The position numbers were made by a program, and so were the translations under genes. The notes below the pieces were generated by a model. That model saw only the letters and a list, made by a program, of their open reading frames with translations. It did no database searches and had not been told where the DNA came from. Shown here piece by piece: positions 8,256-16,647 of a DNA stretch of 64,000 nucleotides. Every line of letters starts with the position of its first letter. The stretch's first letter is position 1. Where the stretch lies: NCBI GenBank assembly GCA_903844735.1, contig CAIMUX010000136.1, forward strand, positions 1 through 64,000. Reading direction: 5' to 3'. Origin of the DNA: Candidatus Eiseniibacteriota bacterium (GTDB lineage: Bacteria > Eisenbacteria > RBG-16-71-46 > CAIMUX01).

Positions 8256-9578
8256 GTGCCGGATCTGGACTTCCTCATCGCGGAGTTTCAGGAGCGCAGC
8301 CTCGTGGACTCCACACTGCGGACGCTCTGTGTGCCGCAGGTTGCGCGCAAGGCCGCGGTCGTGATCGGCATGCGTCGTACGGGCAAGACGTTCCTCATGT
8401 ACCAGCAGATCCAGCGCCTCCTGGCATCGGGCGTCGACAAGCGCGATATCCTCTACGCGAACTTCGAGGACGACCGGTTGCCGATCGGTGAGCCCGGGCT
8501 GCTCGGCCGACTTCTAGAGGCATTCTATCGCTCCAACCCGGCGGCGCGCGAGCGCGGTGCGCACTTGTTTCTCGACGAGATCCAGATGGTGCCCGGCTGG
8601 CCCCGCTTCGTGCGTCGCGTTCTCGACACGGAGAGCGTTCAGGTCGTACTGAGCGGCTCTTCGGCCAAGCTGCTCAGCACGGAAGTCGCGACGGAACTCC
8701 GCGGACGCGGCCTCCCCGTTGAGCTCTTCCCGTTCAGCTTCGCCGAAAGCGCGGTGGCGGCCGGCTTGGTCATCCCTGCGACATGGCCTCCCGGCCCCCG
8801 ACAGCGCTCGCGGCTCGAAGCTCATCTCGACACCTACATCGCCTGCGGAGGGTTTCCCGAAGTCCAGGGGATGGCGCTCACGGAACGTATCCAGACTCTT
8901 CAGGACTATGTGGAACTGGTCCTACTTCGCGATGTCATCGAACGCCACCGAATCGAAAACGCGGTGGCCGCACGGACCTTCGCCCGCGTATTGCTCCAAT
9001 CCCCGGCGCGATCGTTCACGGTAAACAAGGCCCACGCCGATCTGCACTCGCGAGGCTTGAAGGTCTCCAAGGAAACGCTGCACGCCCTGCTGGACCACTT
9101 CCAGGATGCCTACCTCGTCTTTTCGATCCCGGTGTTCAAGAAGTCCGAGCGCGCGCAGGCAACCAATCCACGCAAGCTCTATGCGATCGACCCGGGACTG
9201 GCGGGCGCGATGTCGCAGGTCACGGCGACAGACGTGGGCGCCCGGCTCGAGAACGCGATCTTCCTGGAACTGCGGCGCCGTCACGGGCGGTTGCTGCAGG
9301 GGCAGGTCTCGTACTACCTCACGGCGTCGGGACGGGAGGTCGACTTCGTGGTTGGAGATGTCTTCGAGCAACGTGCTGGGCGCTTGGTGCAGGCCTGCGC
9401 CCACCTCTCCGAGCCGCAAACCCGCGAGCGCGAGGTGCGCGCCCTGGTCGAGGCGATGGACGAGACAGGGCTCGACCACGCCGAGATCGTTACCTTGCGT
9501 GAGGAAGAGACGGTCAAGACGGATGCCGGCACCATCCGGGTCGTGCCGGCGTGGCGGTGGATGTTGGAAGATCGGTAG
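8256..9578 (+). CDS. AAA_14/DUF4143 family ATPase
   Basis: 440 residues. The GTG start at 8256 has GGAGGAAACCC just upstream. The N-terminal AAA_14 domain has Walker A GMRRTGKT (about 38-45), Walker B LFLDEIQ (about 105-112) and sensor-like VVLSGSSAKLL. The C-terminal DUF4143 part (about 200-400) carries the nuclease-like core EVDFVVGD. The family is widespread, often stands alone and moves between genomes; its role is unknown and sometimes discussed as toxin- or defence-related. No partner gene is adjacent: the next 465 bases hold only a palindromic element. Probably a laterally acquired single gene. Confidence 0.9.
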   Translation: MPDLDFLIAEFQERSLVDSTLRTLCVPQVARKAAVVIGMRRTGKTFLMYQQIQRLLASGVDKRDILYANFEDDRLPIGEPGLLGRLLEAFYRSNPAARERGAHLFLDEIQMVPGWPRFVRRVLDTESVQVVLSGSSAKLLSTEVATELRGRGLPVELFPFSFAESAVAAGLVIPATWPPGPRQRSRLEAHLDTYIACGGFPEVQGMALTERIQTLQDYVELVLLRDVIERHRIENAVAARTFARVLLQSPARSFTVNKAHADLHSRGLKVSKETLHALLDHFQDAYLVFSIPVFKKSERAQATNPRKLYAIDPGLAGAMSQVTATDVGARLENAIFLELRRRHGRLLQGQVSYYLTASGREVDFVVGDVFEQRAGRLVQACAHLSEPQTREREVRALVEAMDETGLDHAEIVTLREEETVKTDAGTIRVVPAWRWMLEDR

Positions 9579-10044
9579 GTCGATCCCGTGTCGCCCGGAC
9601 CTGGGTCGGTGACCACGTTCGTTCGACGCGAGTAACCGTCTTTCAATCCATGCGTTAGCCTATGTTATCCAGACGACCCGATTCACTCCTACCCTTTCTC
9701 GCCTACCGCAGCGACATACGCAGAGCCAGCTCGGGCCACGATCGACAGACGTCCCGAGCAAGATGAAAGACGAGGTGGTCGACGCCCGCGCCTGCGCTCC
9801 CCTGTAAACCCCAGGGTAGGCACTGCGACAAGCCTCGACCACCCCCTCCAGGGGTCATAGCCCGCTTCATTCATGAAATCCTGCTACGACATCGGATCTG
9901 CCCGTATTTGCTGCGTTGCGCTAGCTTTCCCTCCTCGACGTACTGCATGGAGTACGCCTTCGTCGGGAAAGCGTCGCGCGCCTTGCGACTACGGGCATCT
10001 CCGCTGTCTCGCGACGGATTTCATGAATGAAGCGGGCTAGGACC
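9579..10044. other. Convergent intergenic region
   Basis: It lies between the ends of the ATPase and the SRE-repeat gene. It has no convincing ORF. It contains a 9-bp inverted repeat GGTGGTCGA/TCGACCACC (9774-9782 and 9835-9843) and then the large palindrome at 9858-10039. Confidence 0.6.
9858..10039. mobile_element. ~182-bp palindromic element (MITE- or REP-like)
   Basis: The ends 9858-9881 and 10016-10039 are perfect 24-bp inverted repeats (TAGCCCGCTTCATTCATG and its complement). The interior is also palindromic but imperfect: TGCCCGTA pairs with TACGGGCA, GCTTTCCC with GGGAAAGC, and GTACTGCATGGAGTAC forms the tip. There is no coding capacity. It would fold as one long hairpin between two convergent genes, starting 5 bases past the stop of the gene at 10045. 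A non-autonomous mobile element that also works as a two-way terminator is the best guess. No target-site duplication was identified. Confidence 0.75.
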
Positions 10045-10863
10045 TTATCGATGAACGACGATCTTCCCCGTCCGCCGGATCTCACCGGCCCGGAATCTGT
10101 AGAAATAGACGCCGCTGGGCCACCCGGCGGCGTCGATGCGCGCCGTGTGCCAGCCGGCCGTCTCCTTCCTCTCCCGAAGCACCTGCGCGGTAAGTCGGCC
10201 GCCGGCGTCATAGACCTCCAGCGACACGGTCGCCTCCCGGGGCAGGCCGTAGGTGAGCTCGGTCGTTCGCTCGAAAGGATTGGGGCGCGCCGATCGCAGC
10301 ATGAACTGCGCGGGGACGCCTTCCTTGGGAGCGTCGGCCGGGGTCAGACACCAGATCTTCGACTCCCGTGACATGGCATCGACGATCTCGGCCGGTCGGT
10401 CCGGCCGGAACGCCGTGAACTCACGGGAGAAGGCGTCGACGGGCTCGATCGAGAGCGTGTCGTTGTACACCACGAACTCTCGGGAGAATCCGTCGGCTAT
10501 CGCCACGGGGGATGCCTGCCGAAACGCCACCCACTCGCGAGAGAAGGCGTCGGTCGGTGCGGGCGGCGGAGATTGGCCAAACGCCACGAACTCTCGCGAG
10601 AACGCATCGTCCGCGTTCGACAACGGCAACGATTCACGAAACACCGTCGCCTCTCGCCCGACGGCGTCCGTCGCAGAGACCGCAGAGGCGTTGCGGAATA
10701 CGACAGTCTCCCGCCCCATGGCATCTTCGACCGGCACCACCTCCGCACGGGCCACAGGCGCCCCCAGGGCCGCCGCCAGGACCACCATCGAGACCACCCG
10801 AATGCCGGGGGCTCGGCACCGCCGGCGCCCAGGGAAGCACCGTGATCGAGGATTCGAGATCAT
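10045..10863 (-). CDS. Exported SRE-repeat protein with FlgD/T9SS-like C-terminus
   Basis: 272 residues from the ATG at 10863, preceded by GGAGGAGAGC. A longer open frame to 10962 would overlap the upstream gene and has no better start. A signal peptide (about 1-35, ending VARAEVVP) is followed by seven degenerate units of about 17 residues with the core DAFSREFVAF (variants DAMGRETVVF, DAVGREATVF, DGFSREFVVY). The end is a FlgD-type Ig-like module (VSLEVYDAGGRL, GVYFYRFRAG, GKIVVHR), the form used as a type IX sorting signal in the FCB group. It lies 20 bases after the Gly-rich gene and is probably co-transcribed. The repeat family has no function known to me. Confidence 0.75.
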   Translation of the reverse strand: MISNPRSRCFPGRRRCRAPGIRVVSMVVLAAALGAPVARAEVVPVEDAMGRETVVFRNASAVSATDAVGREATVFRESLPLSNADDAFSREFVAFGQSPPPAPTDAFSREWVAFRQASPVAIADGFSREFVVYNDTLSIEPVDAFSREFTAFRPDRPAEIVDAMSRESKIWCLTPADAPKEGVPAQFMLRSARPNPFERTTELTYGLPREATVSLEVYDAGGRLTAQVLRERKETAGWHTARIDAAGWPSGVYFYRFRAGEIRRTGKIVVHR

Positions 10864-10883
10864 GCTCTCCTCCACAGCCCGGC

Positions 10884-12134
10884 TCAGTAGCCCGGCTTCG
10901 AAACGCGGGCCTGGATCGCCACGAAGTCCGCGTCGGGAAGCGGAGGCAACTTGGTTGTCCACAACGACTGGGTGCTATCGCCGGAGTCGTAGCTGGCGGC
11001 GCGGAGGTACTGGACGCCCGAGCGTAGAACGACCCGAAGCTTCACGTTCCAGCGTCGGGCGAGATCGGTCGGGACGTTCTTCGCGACGATCTCGACATCG
11101 ACGGAGTCCGTCGCGATGACCAGGAGGTCGCCCGGTGGGATGAAGTCGGCGCTGGGATCGGCCGGAACAGGGAGGCCAGCCAGGGTTGTCACCTGGACCG
11201 AGGGTGAAGTGCTAAGCGGCCACAGGACCGCCTCGTTGTTTTCGATTCCCAGCATGACGCTGGCGTTGGGCGAAATCGAGCCTTGCGACAGGTTGATGGT
11301 GTTGGCCTCGATGCGGATCCGGCCCACGCTGGCGGTGCCCGGGCCACCGTTGGCGCCTAGAACGGCGCTGGATGCATTGGTCGCCACCGCATCCGCGATA
11401 AACCGTATGCCACCACCGCTTCCGCTGCCCGAGTAGTTACCGCCGCCATCGTAAGCCCAACTGCCCCCCGTTGCGGTAACGGTGCCAGAGACCGTAATGC
11501 TCCCGGCAGCAGCGATTAGGATCGCTCCACCGCCCGCTCCACCGCCCTGGCCATAGGTGCTAACACCACCTCCGCCAGACCCGCCGACCAGCGGTAGGAT
11601 GCGAGCGTTGCCGTAGACGATACCGCCAGCTGTCGCGGAGTACCCTGCGGACCCAGACGGGTAGGTTCCGCCACCCGGCCCGAACCCTGCACTCCCCGTG
11701 CTGGTTGAGACCAACCCCCGCCCCCCCCGAAACCCTCCCGGCCCGGGCTCTGACACATTTCCATTCAACTGGCCGTCCTGACCATTGAGCGCAAGCGTCC
11801 CCGCAATCGTCACGTTTCCCGACACAAGCCACACGACCGGCGCCCCGGACGGGTGGTTCTTGAAATACAGGGTCTTGCCGCTAACGATGTTCACCGACGT
11901 GAAGTGATACACGACAGCCCACTGGTCGGCATCGTAGATTCCGTTTGTGCTGCCGATCGCCGGGTCATTCCACACGCCGGTGGTCGCCAGCGACAGGTCC
12001 AACGTGTCGTTCACCGCCACATTCAGAGCCCCATCGGTTCCATCCGACTGAACGTTGATCAGAGCGCGGGCGCCGGGCGCAAAGACCGTGAGCACCAGCA
12101 AGGCAACCAGCAACGGCAGTAGCTTTCGAGCCAT
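10884..12134 (-). CDS. Exported glycine-rich beta-repeat protein
   Basis: 416 residues. The ATG at 12134 is preceded by GAGGAGGACGTGTC. The signal peptide is clear (LLPLLVALLVLTVFAPGARA). The mature part opens with VQSDGTDGALNV and has a long Gly/Ser-rich stretch (about 130-250), with segments such as GSGGGGVSTYGQGGGAGGG and repeated ITVSGTVTATGG-like strands. This resembles parallel beta-helix or autotransporter-like surface proteins. No catalytic motif was seen. Unlike its neighbours it lacks a clear FlgD-type end. A consensus promoter lies 68-103 bases upstream, and the SRE-repeat gene follows in the same transcript. Probably a surface or matrix protein. Confidence 0.7.
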   Translation of the reverse strand: MARKLLPLLVALLVLTVFAPGARALINVQSDGTDGALNVAVNDTLDLSLATTGVWNDPAIGSTNGIYDADQWAVVYHFTSVNIVSGKTLYFKNHPSGAPVVWLVSGNVTIAGTLALNGQDGQLNGNVSEPGPGGFRGGRGLVSTSTGSAGFGPGGGTYPSGSAGYSATAGGIVYGNARILPLVGGSGGGGVSTYGQGGGAGGGAILIAAAGSITVSGTVTATGGSWAYDGGGNYSGSGSGGGIRFIADAVATNASSAVLGANGGPGTASVGRIRIEANTINLSQGSISPNASVMLGIENNEAVLWPLSTSPSVQVTTLAGLPVPADPSADFIPPGDLLVIATDSVDVEIVAKNVPTDLARRWNVKLRVVLRSGVQYLRAASYDSGDSTQSLWTTKLPPLPDADFVAIQARVSKPGY

Positions 12135-12201
12135 GACACGTCCTCCTCTTTGAACAGTTGATAACGGGGCAGCGCGCGCGCGTCGCTCGACGCGTACAAG
12201 T

Positions 12202-12237
12202 GCCCGTGACTATAGCCGATCCTCAGGCCCATGTCAA
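12202..12237 (-). promoter_or_regulatory. Sigma-70 promoter for the Gly-rich/SRE-repeat operon
   Basis: On the minus strand TTGACA (12237-12232), a 17-base spacer, then TATAGT (12214-12209). The -35 is perfect and the -10 matches 5 of 6. Transcription would start near 12202, giving a leader of about 68 nt before the ATG at 12134. Confidence 0.75.
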
Positions 12238-12450
12238 CAATATCGGAAGTGTAATCCGCGCTGTCGCGTCGCAGTGACGATCCGTACAAGCGATGACGGC
12301 GCTCGCGCCACCACTCGCCTGCGATTCTGTCCCGACTGATCATCCCCTGACAAAGCCGACATCGATCACGACCACCTTCAACGTCCGGTAGCGCTCGCGG
12401 TACCTCCGGCACGCATTCCTCGCGCCGGCTCACGGCCGGTCGCCCGAAAC

Positions 12451-12511
12451 GCCGTCACTTCAGGAACGCGCAGAATCCGTCCCAGACCGGCAGAACAATC
12501 TGCGTTCGCTG
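12451..12511. repeat. Dispersed ~60-bp repeat, copy A
   Basis: It matches 23704-23766 at roughly 80 percent by eye in the same orientation. Shared blocks are TCACTT, GGAA(A)CGCGCA, ATCCG, CCC, ACCGGCA and CGTTCGC. Both copies are intergenic and neither is coding. Confidence 0.6.
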
Positions 12512-12531
12512 CCTGGGCGCCTGGCCCGACG

Positions 12532-15500
12532 CTACCGAACAACAACCTTCCGCTCGAACTCCCGCCCCGCCGCCCGAACACGCACCAAGTACACTCCAGC
12601 CGTCACGCTTCGTCCGCTCGCATCGCGGCGATCCCACGTTAACGAGTGCGACCCGACCGGCAGCGAGCCCTCGACGAGGGACCGCACTCGGCGTCCCCCG
12701 ATGTCAAAGACCGCCGCCGCCACTTTCGACGGAGCGGGGAGATCCAGCCGCAGCGCTGTGGTCCCCCGAACCGGATTCGGCGTCGCCGCAGAGAGCGCTA
12801 GCGCGGTCGGAACCGATGCTCCAAGTTCCGGCACCCCGGAAGCCGGCTGCGGATCAAAGTGCACCCCGTCGATCCAAACATCAAACCCAGCGCCCCAAGT
12901 ATCGACATGCATATCGAGGCCCTGGATCCGGGTCAGGTCGGGCGTCCCATGCTCGATCCGCTCCCAGGTAGCGTCGCCGGCCAAGGGAATGATGAACTCG
13001 AGCCAGTTGCCCATCGCATCGTTCAGAATGTCCCAATACGGCTTGAGGTCGATATACCCGTCACGGCTGCGCAGGCGGAACCAGGGGCTCCTCTCCTGGA
13101 AGCCGCCATTCGGGTTCTCGGCGTAGCACCAGATGTGCAGGGACTGTGTGTCAGACAGGTTCCACCGGGTCAAGTGGTTTCCCGGATAGCGAGCGTAATT
13201 GTCAAAGCCGCCGGTGGCGTGGACCCGCACGGATCCTTGTCCCACTTGCACACGATCGGTGTCGTCCGAGGGGGTGATCGTGCCGTCCTGGGCCCAGGCG
13301 CTCCATTGATCGGCATTCAGCTCCGCCATGTCCAGCGGTGGCTCGCCCTCGACGGAGCCCCCGAGCGACACCTGCCGTTCAAACGTGGCCATCGCCGTGT
13401 CGCCGCGCCAGTAGGCGTTGTTCGCCTCGGTGATATCCAGCCAGCAATAGTCGACGAACCCGGCGTGCTCCACCTCGCAGAGCAGGACGCCGTTGGTTCC
13501 GACCACCGCCACGTAGCCGAACGGGTTCGGGCGCAGACGGTCGCCGGTCAAGACTGTCGGCACCAAGGTCGTGTCGATCGGCACATTCGGCAGGATGTAC
13601 ATCCCATCGCCATCGGTGACCCCGATAGCTTTGACCTGGTCGATGATGACCTCGCCGAGCCCCGATCGCTCGCACTTTTGGTAGATGCGCACCGTGGCCC
13701 CGACGAGCGGCAGCCCATCCTGGCCGAGAAGCTTGAGTCTCATGGTTTCCGGCAGGTTGTAGAGATACTGACCGTAGTAGCCGTGCGCGACATCCTGCCA
13801 GTGATCCATGGCGCGGGCGCTGTGCTCGGAGAGCACGTGGGAGCAGCCGTTCATCAGGCACTCCGGGGCGCTGTAGCCGCTGCCACTGACGAGGTTCTGG
13901 TCCGGGCCCATGTTCAGCCGGTAGATGTCGATCATTCCGAGCTGGTGGCCCATCTCGTGGAGCAGGCCGTAGTCCAAATCCTCGGTGGGGTCGTAGTAGC
14001 CGGAGAGTCTTACACTCCCTTCGCTCTCCATGTACCGAAACGGGAAAATGGCGAAGTCGATCCGCGGGACATCCGGATCGGGAGCGTCGTCGGGGAGAAC
14101 GTCAAGGATGTCGAAGTGTACCCGCTTGGCCGAGCCGGCATCGGCGAACATGGCGTTGAAGCGCTCCATGTGCCGGTTGAGCCAATCGATGAGGTCATCG
14201 GAGGCGGCCATCGGGTAGTCCGGGGTTTCCTCGCGGAACGTCTCCAGGCGGGTCTTGTCGATATAGCTCAGGAAGGCCACCGACTTCGTCCACGCCCGGA
14301 GCTGATTGTTCCCGGCCCGGGCATCGTCGACCGGCGCGATGAGGAACGTCACCTCGTGCTGCACACCGTCCCAGGGGCTCACGAAAGACACTTCCGCCGT
14401 ATCGCCCGGTGCTGTGTCGAGAGAGACAGAGCCGCTGGAAACCGCGGTGCCGTCGACCTCCCACGTGTAGTTGAGCGGGCCGGTGACCTGGTTCGTTCCT
14501 CGGTTTCGCACCGTGGCGGTCCAGGTGACAGGGTCGCCGATCAGGGGCCAACGTTGGGTGAAGGCGTCCTGGCCGCTTCCGAGGCCGGTGGCGGCGGAGA
14601 AACCGTACGGCCCGTAGCCGCTTTCCTCGGTGATCTCGTACCAACTGTACTGCGGGTCGTAGCGAGGGAACCGGGGTGTGCGAGCCAGCGAGGCCACCTG
14701 CAGGTCCGTCTCGTCGCGCGGGGTGCGGGGCCCGATCGACGCGATCGACGTGATCTCGCCGCCGCCCGCGGCCACAGTGGTCACGGCATAGTCGTAGCGG
14801 GTGCCGTTGACGGCCCTATCGTCATCGAAGATGGTGGTCAACCGATCATGGACCGTGGCCACCGGCGTCATCCCGAGCACGTTGGAGAAGGCCTGGGTGT
14901 CGCGGTAGACCGCGTAGTGATCGAACACGGCGGTGGGATCCGCCACCGGCTGCCACTCCAGACGCACCGACGCGTTCAGCGCGAACGCTCTCTGTGAAGG
15001 AGGAGGCGCAAGCATCGCCTGGGCGTTTTCCGTGAGGTCGAACGCCGAAAAGAGATTCTCCACCTGCCCGCTCGGCAGGTCGCCGTCCCCGTTGGTGGAG
15101 ATCCAGGTGGTGCGCAGCGGTAGATAGAGCATGCCGTCGGAGGAGAGCGTCGGGCTCGCCTTGGCCTGGCCGTTGCTGTCTACGTCGAAGGAATCGAGGA
15201 GCGTGCCCTGGGCCCCCTCATCGCGGATCGCAAAGTAGGTGTGGTCGTTGTTGCCCACGATGATCACGCCGTTGCGGGTAATGATCGGGCTGGCCGCGTT
15301 CTCGTCCTGCTGCTGGCTGCCGGTGGCGTAGGTCCACTTGAGGCTGCCGTCCGCGGTGTTCACCGCGTACAGCTTCCCTGTGGCGGCGCTGCTGACGGTC
15401 TGGAAATAGAAGGTGGCGCCGTCCCAGGAGAGGCACCCGGCGCTCTGGGCGCGCTCGGGGTCGTTCACCCCGGACTGGTACTCGTAAATGAGGCTGGCGT

Positions 15501-16491
15501 CGGGGAACGACCAGAGCGGCTGTCCGTAGGCGTTGTGCCCAGCAACATAGATGCTGGGATCGCCCAGGGGCTGGTAGATGTTGCCATTGACCGGGTCGAT
15601 GGTCCCGGTGGCGTCGATCGTGCCGGGCATCGTCGCGGTCCAGAGTTCCGCGCCTGTGTTGGCGTCGTAGCCGTGCATCACGCCGTTGCGGTCACCCACG
15701 TACACCAGGAGCGTGTCGTCGTCGCGCGGGTGAAGCGCCGGGTCGCCGTGCCCACACTCGGCGTGGGTCGCGGCCTCCCAGGTGCGGATCAGCGCGACCC
15801 CGTCGTCCGTCGCCGCGCGCGGTCGACCCACCCAACTGTGAAGGAAGATGCGGCCGTCCGCCGCGATCGTGGGCGAGTCCATTTCCAGATCGCCGGGCTG
15901 TGCGTCCTCGCCGTTGTGCCGGTAGACCGCCGGTCCGTCGAGCGACGAGAAAGCCATCAAGGGATGGCCGTTCGGCCACTCTTCGCTCTGCGTGGCGTCG
16001 TTGGTGACGTACAAGGTGAGGCCATCGTTCGAGAACGCCGGCGACCGCGCGCCGATGCTCTCGCCTCCGCGGGGCAGTCCGTTCCAGAGAAGGCTGCCGG
16101 TGTGCCGGTCCATTCCCTGCACACCCTTCGGCCAATGGTAGCCCGCGGCCACGATGTCCCGCTGGTCGGGTCCGACACCGTCAAAGAAGACCATGGAGGT
16201 GGAGCTGAGGGGTCCGTCGGTGGGAGAGCCCGGGCTCGGCTTCTGCCAGAGGAAGATGTCAAAGAAAGACGAGCCCAGGCGCGTATCGGGGACGCTGTAG
16301 TCGGCGCGCCCGGTGTGCTGCATGTCGCGACCCTTCATCGCCCACTGGTCGGGACCGGAGGACTTGGAGTGTGATCCGTAGCCGTTCGCGGCCGGCAGAA
16401 GCTCAACGACGGCCCGGGCGGGCATCGCGAAGGTGAGCGTGGCCAGGGCCAGGGCGGGCACCAACAGCAATGACCGGGTGCGGATCGTCAT
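12532..16491 (-). CDS. Exported PQQ-propeller / zinc metalloprotease-like protein with FlgD-like end
   Basis: 1319 residues; the ATG at 16491 is preceded by GAGGAG. After a signal peptide (about 1-27) come a PQQ-like beta-propeller (about 50-480, blades such as GKLYAVNTADGSLKWTYATG), an FN3-like segment (about 510-590) and a CARDB-like segment (about 640-740). A metalloprotease-like region has HEMGH at 845-849, followed by QLGMIDIY. A carboxypeptidase-regulatory-like insert and a carbohydrate-binding-like sandwich (about 1090-1235, ending FDVWIDGVHFDP) come next. The FlgD/T9SS-like end (about 1245-1319) has VFDIGGRRVRSL, GVYLVRV and FERKVVVR. Probably a secreted protease; the third zinc ligand was not assigned. 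Confidence 0.82.
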   Translation of the reverse strand: MTIRTRSLLLVPALALATLTFAMPARAVVELLPAANGYGSHSKSSGPDQWAMKGRDMQHTGRADYSVPDTRLGSSFFDIFLWQKPSPGSPTDGPLSSTSMVFFDGVGPDQRDIVAAGYHWPKGVQGMDRHTGSLLWNGLPRGGESIGARSPAFSNDGLTLYVTNDATQSEEWPNGHPLMAFSSLDGPAVYRHNGEDAQPGDLEMDSPTIAADGRIFLHSWVGRPRAATDDGVALIRTWEAATHAECGHGDPALHPRDDDTLLVYVGDRNGVMHGYDANTGAELWTATMPGTIDATGTIDPVNGNIYQPLGDPSIYVAGHNAYGQPLWSFPDASLIYEYQSGVNDPERAQSAGCLSWDGATFYFQTVSSAATGKLYAVNTADGSLKWTYATGSQQQDENAASPIITRNGVIIVGNNDHTYFAIRDEGAQGTLLDSFDVDSNGQAKASPTLSSDGMLYLPLRTTWISTNGDGDLPSGQVENLFSAFDLTENAQAMLAPPPSQRAFALNASVRLEWQPVADPTAVFDHYAVYRDTQAFSNVLGMTPVATVHDRLTTIFDDDRAVNGTRYDYAVTTVAAGGGEITSIASIGPRTPRDETDLQVASLARTPRFPRYDPQYSWYEITEESGYGPYGFSAATGLGSGQDAFTQRWPLIGDPVTWTATVRNRGTNQVTGPLNYTWEVDGTAVSSGSVSLDTAPGDTAEVSFVSPWDGVQHEVTFLIAPVDDARAGNNQLRAWTKSVAFLSYIDKTRLETFREETPDYPMAASDDLIDWLNRHMERFNAMFADAGSAKRVHFDILDVLPDDAPDPDVPRIDFAIFPFRYMESEGSVRLSGYYDPTEDLDYGLLHEMGHQLGMIDIYRLNMGPDQNLVSGSGYSAPECLMNGCSHVLSEHSARAMDHWQDVAHGYYGQYLYNLPETMRLKLLGQDGLPLVGATVRIYQKCERSGLGEVIIDQVKAIGVTDGDGMYILPNVPIDTTLVPTVLTGDRLRPNPFGYVAVVGTNGVLLCEVEHAGFVDYCWLDITEANNAYWRGDTAMATFERQVSLGGSVEGEPPLDMAELNADQWSAWAQDGTITPSDDTDRVQVGQGSVRVHATGGFDNYARYPGNHLTRWNLSDTQSLHIWCYAENPNGGFQERSPWFRLRSRDGYIDLKPYWDILNDAMGNWLEFIIPLAGDATWERIEHGTPDLTRIQGLDMHVDTWGAGFDVWIDGVHFDPQPASGVPELGASVPTALALSAATPNPVRGTTALRLDLPAPSKVAAAVFDIGGRRVRSLVEGSLPVGSHSLTWDRRDASGRSVTAGVYLVRVRAAGREFERKVVVR

Positions 16492-16518
16492 GGTGAACTC
16501 CTCTCGACGTTGGTAGAC

Positions 16519-16524
16519 ATCATA
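16519..16524 (-). promoter_or_regulatory. Possible -10 element before the metalloprotease gene
   Basis: On the minus strand the hexamer TATGAT (5 of 6 matches to consensus) lies 28 bases upstream of the ATG. No good -35 was found at 16-18 bases, so support is weak. Confidence 0.25.
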
Positions 16525-16553
16525 GGGTTGTCGTGCTTCAGCCAGAAGTCACA

Positions 16554-16589
16554 TGGCGAGGAGACACCCACGGGGGATGCTCCTCGCCA
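16554..16589 (-). terminator. Stem-loop after the first propeller-like paralogue
   Basis: Perfect 10-bp arms TGGCGAGGAG (16554-16563) and CTCCTCGCCA (16580-16589) enclose 16 bases. It lies about 60 bases downstream of the minus-strand stop at 16648 and upstream of the next gene. No T-run follows, so it is a weak intrinsic terminator or an mRNA-processing hairpin. Confidence 0.45.
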
Positions 16590-16647
16590 CGCACTCGATC
16601 AACTGTTGTGTCTCCCATGCATTCGTGGCCGACATGACTCCGAGCGA

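Larger units (their letters stand above)
12135..12531. other. Intergenic region upstream of the Gly-rich gene
   Basis: 397 bases between two minus-strand genes. It holds the consensus promoter (12202-12237) and one copy of a dispersed ~60-bp repeat (12451-12511) just past the stop of the metalloprotease gene. Nothing else was recognised. Confidence 0.6.

Noticed and set aside
9660-9874. Small minus-strand ORFs beside the palindrome as a transposase
   Set aside because: No transposase motif or inverted ends enclosing them; only short frames of about 60 codons.
12859-14997. Plus-strand 712-codon ORF
   Set aside because: It is antisense to the metalloprotease gene, whose minus-strand frame has a signal peptide, domain motifs and a ribosome site. 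High GC content keeps the opposite frame open.
15241-16374. Plus-strand 377-codon ORF
   Set aside because: Shadow frame opposite the PQQ-propeller region; no domain or ribosome site.
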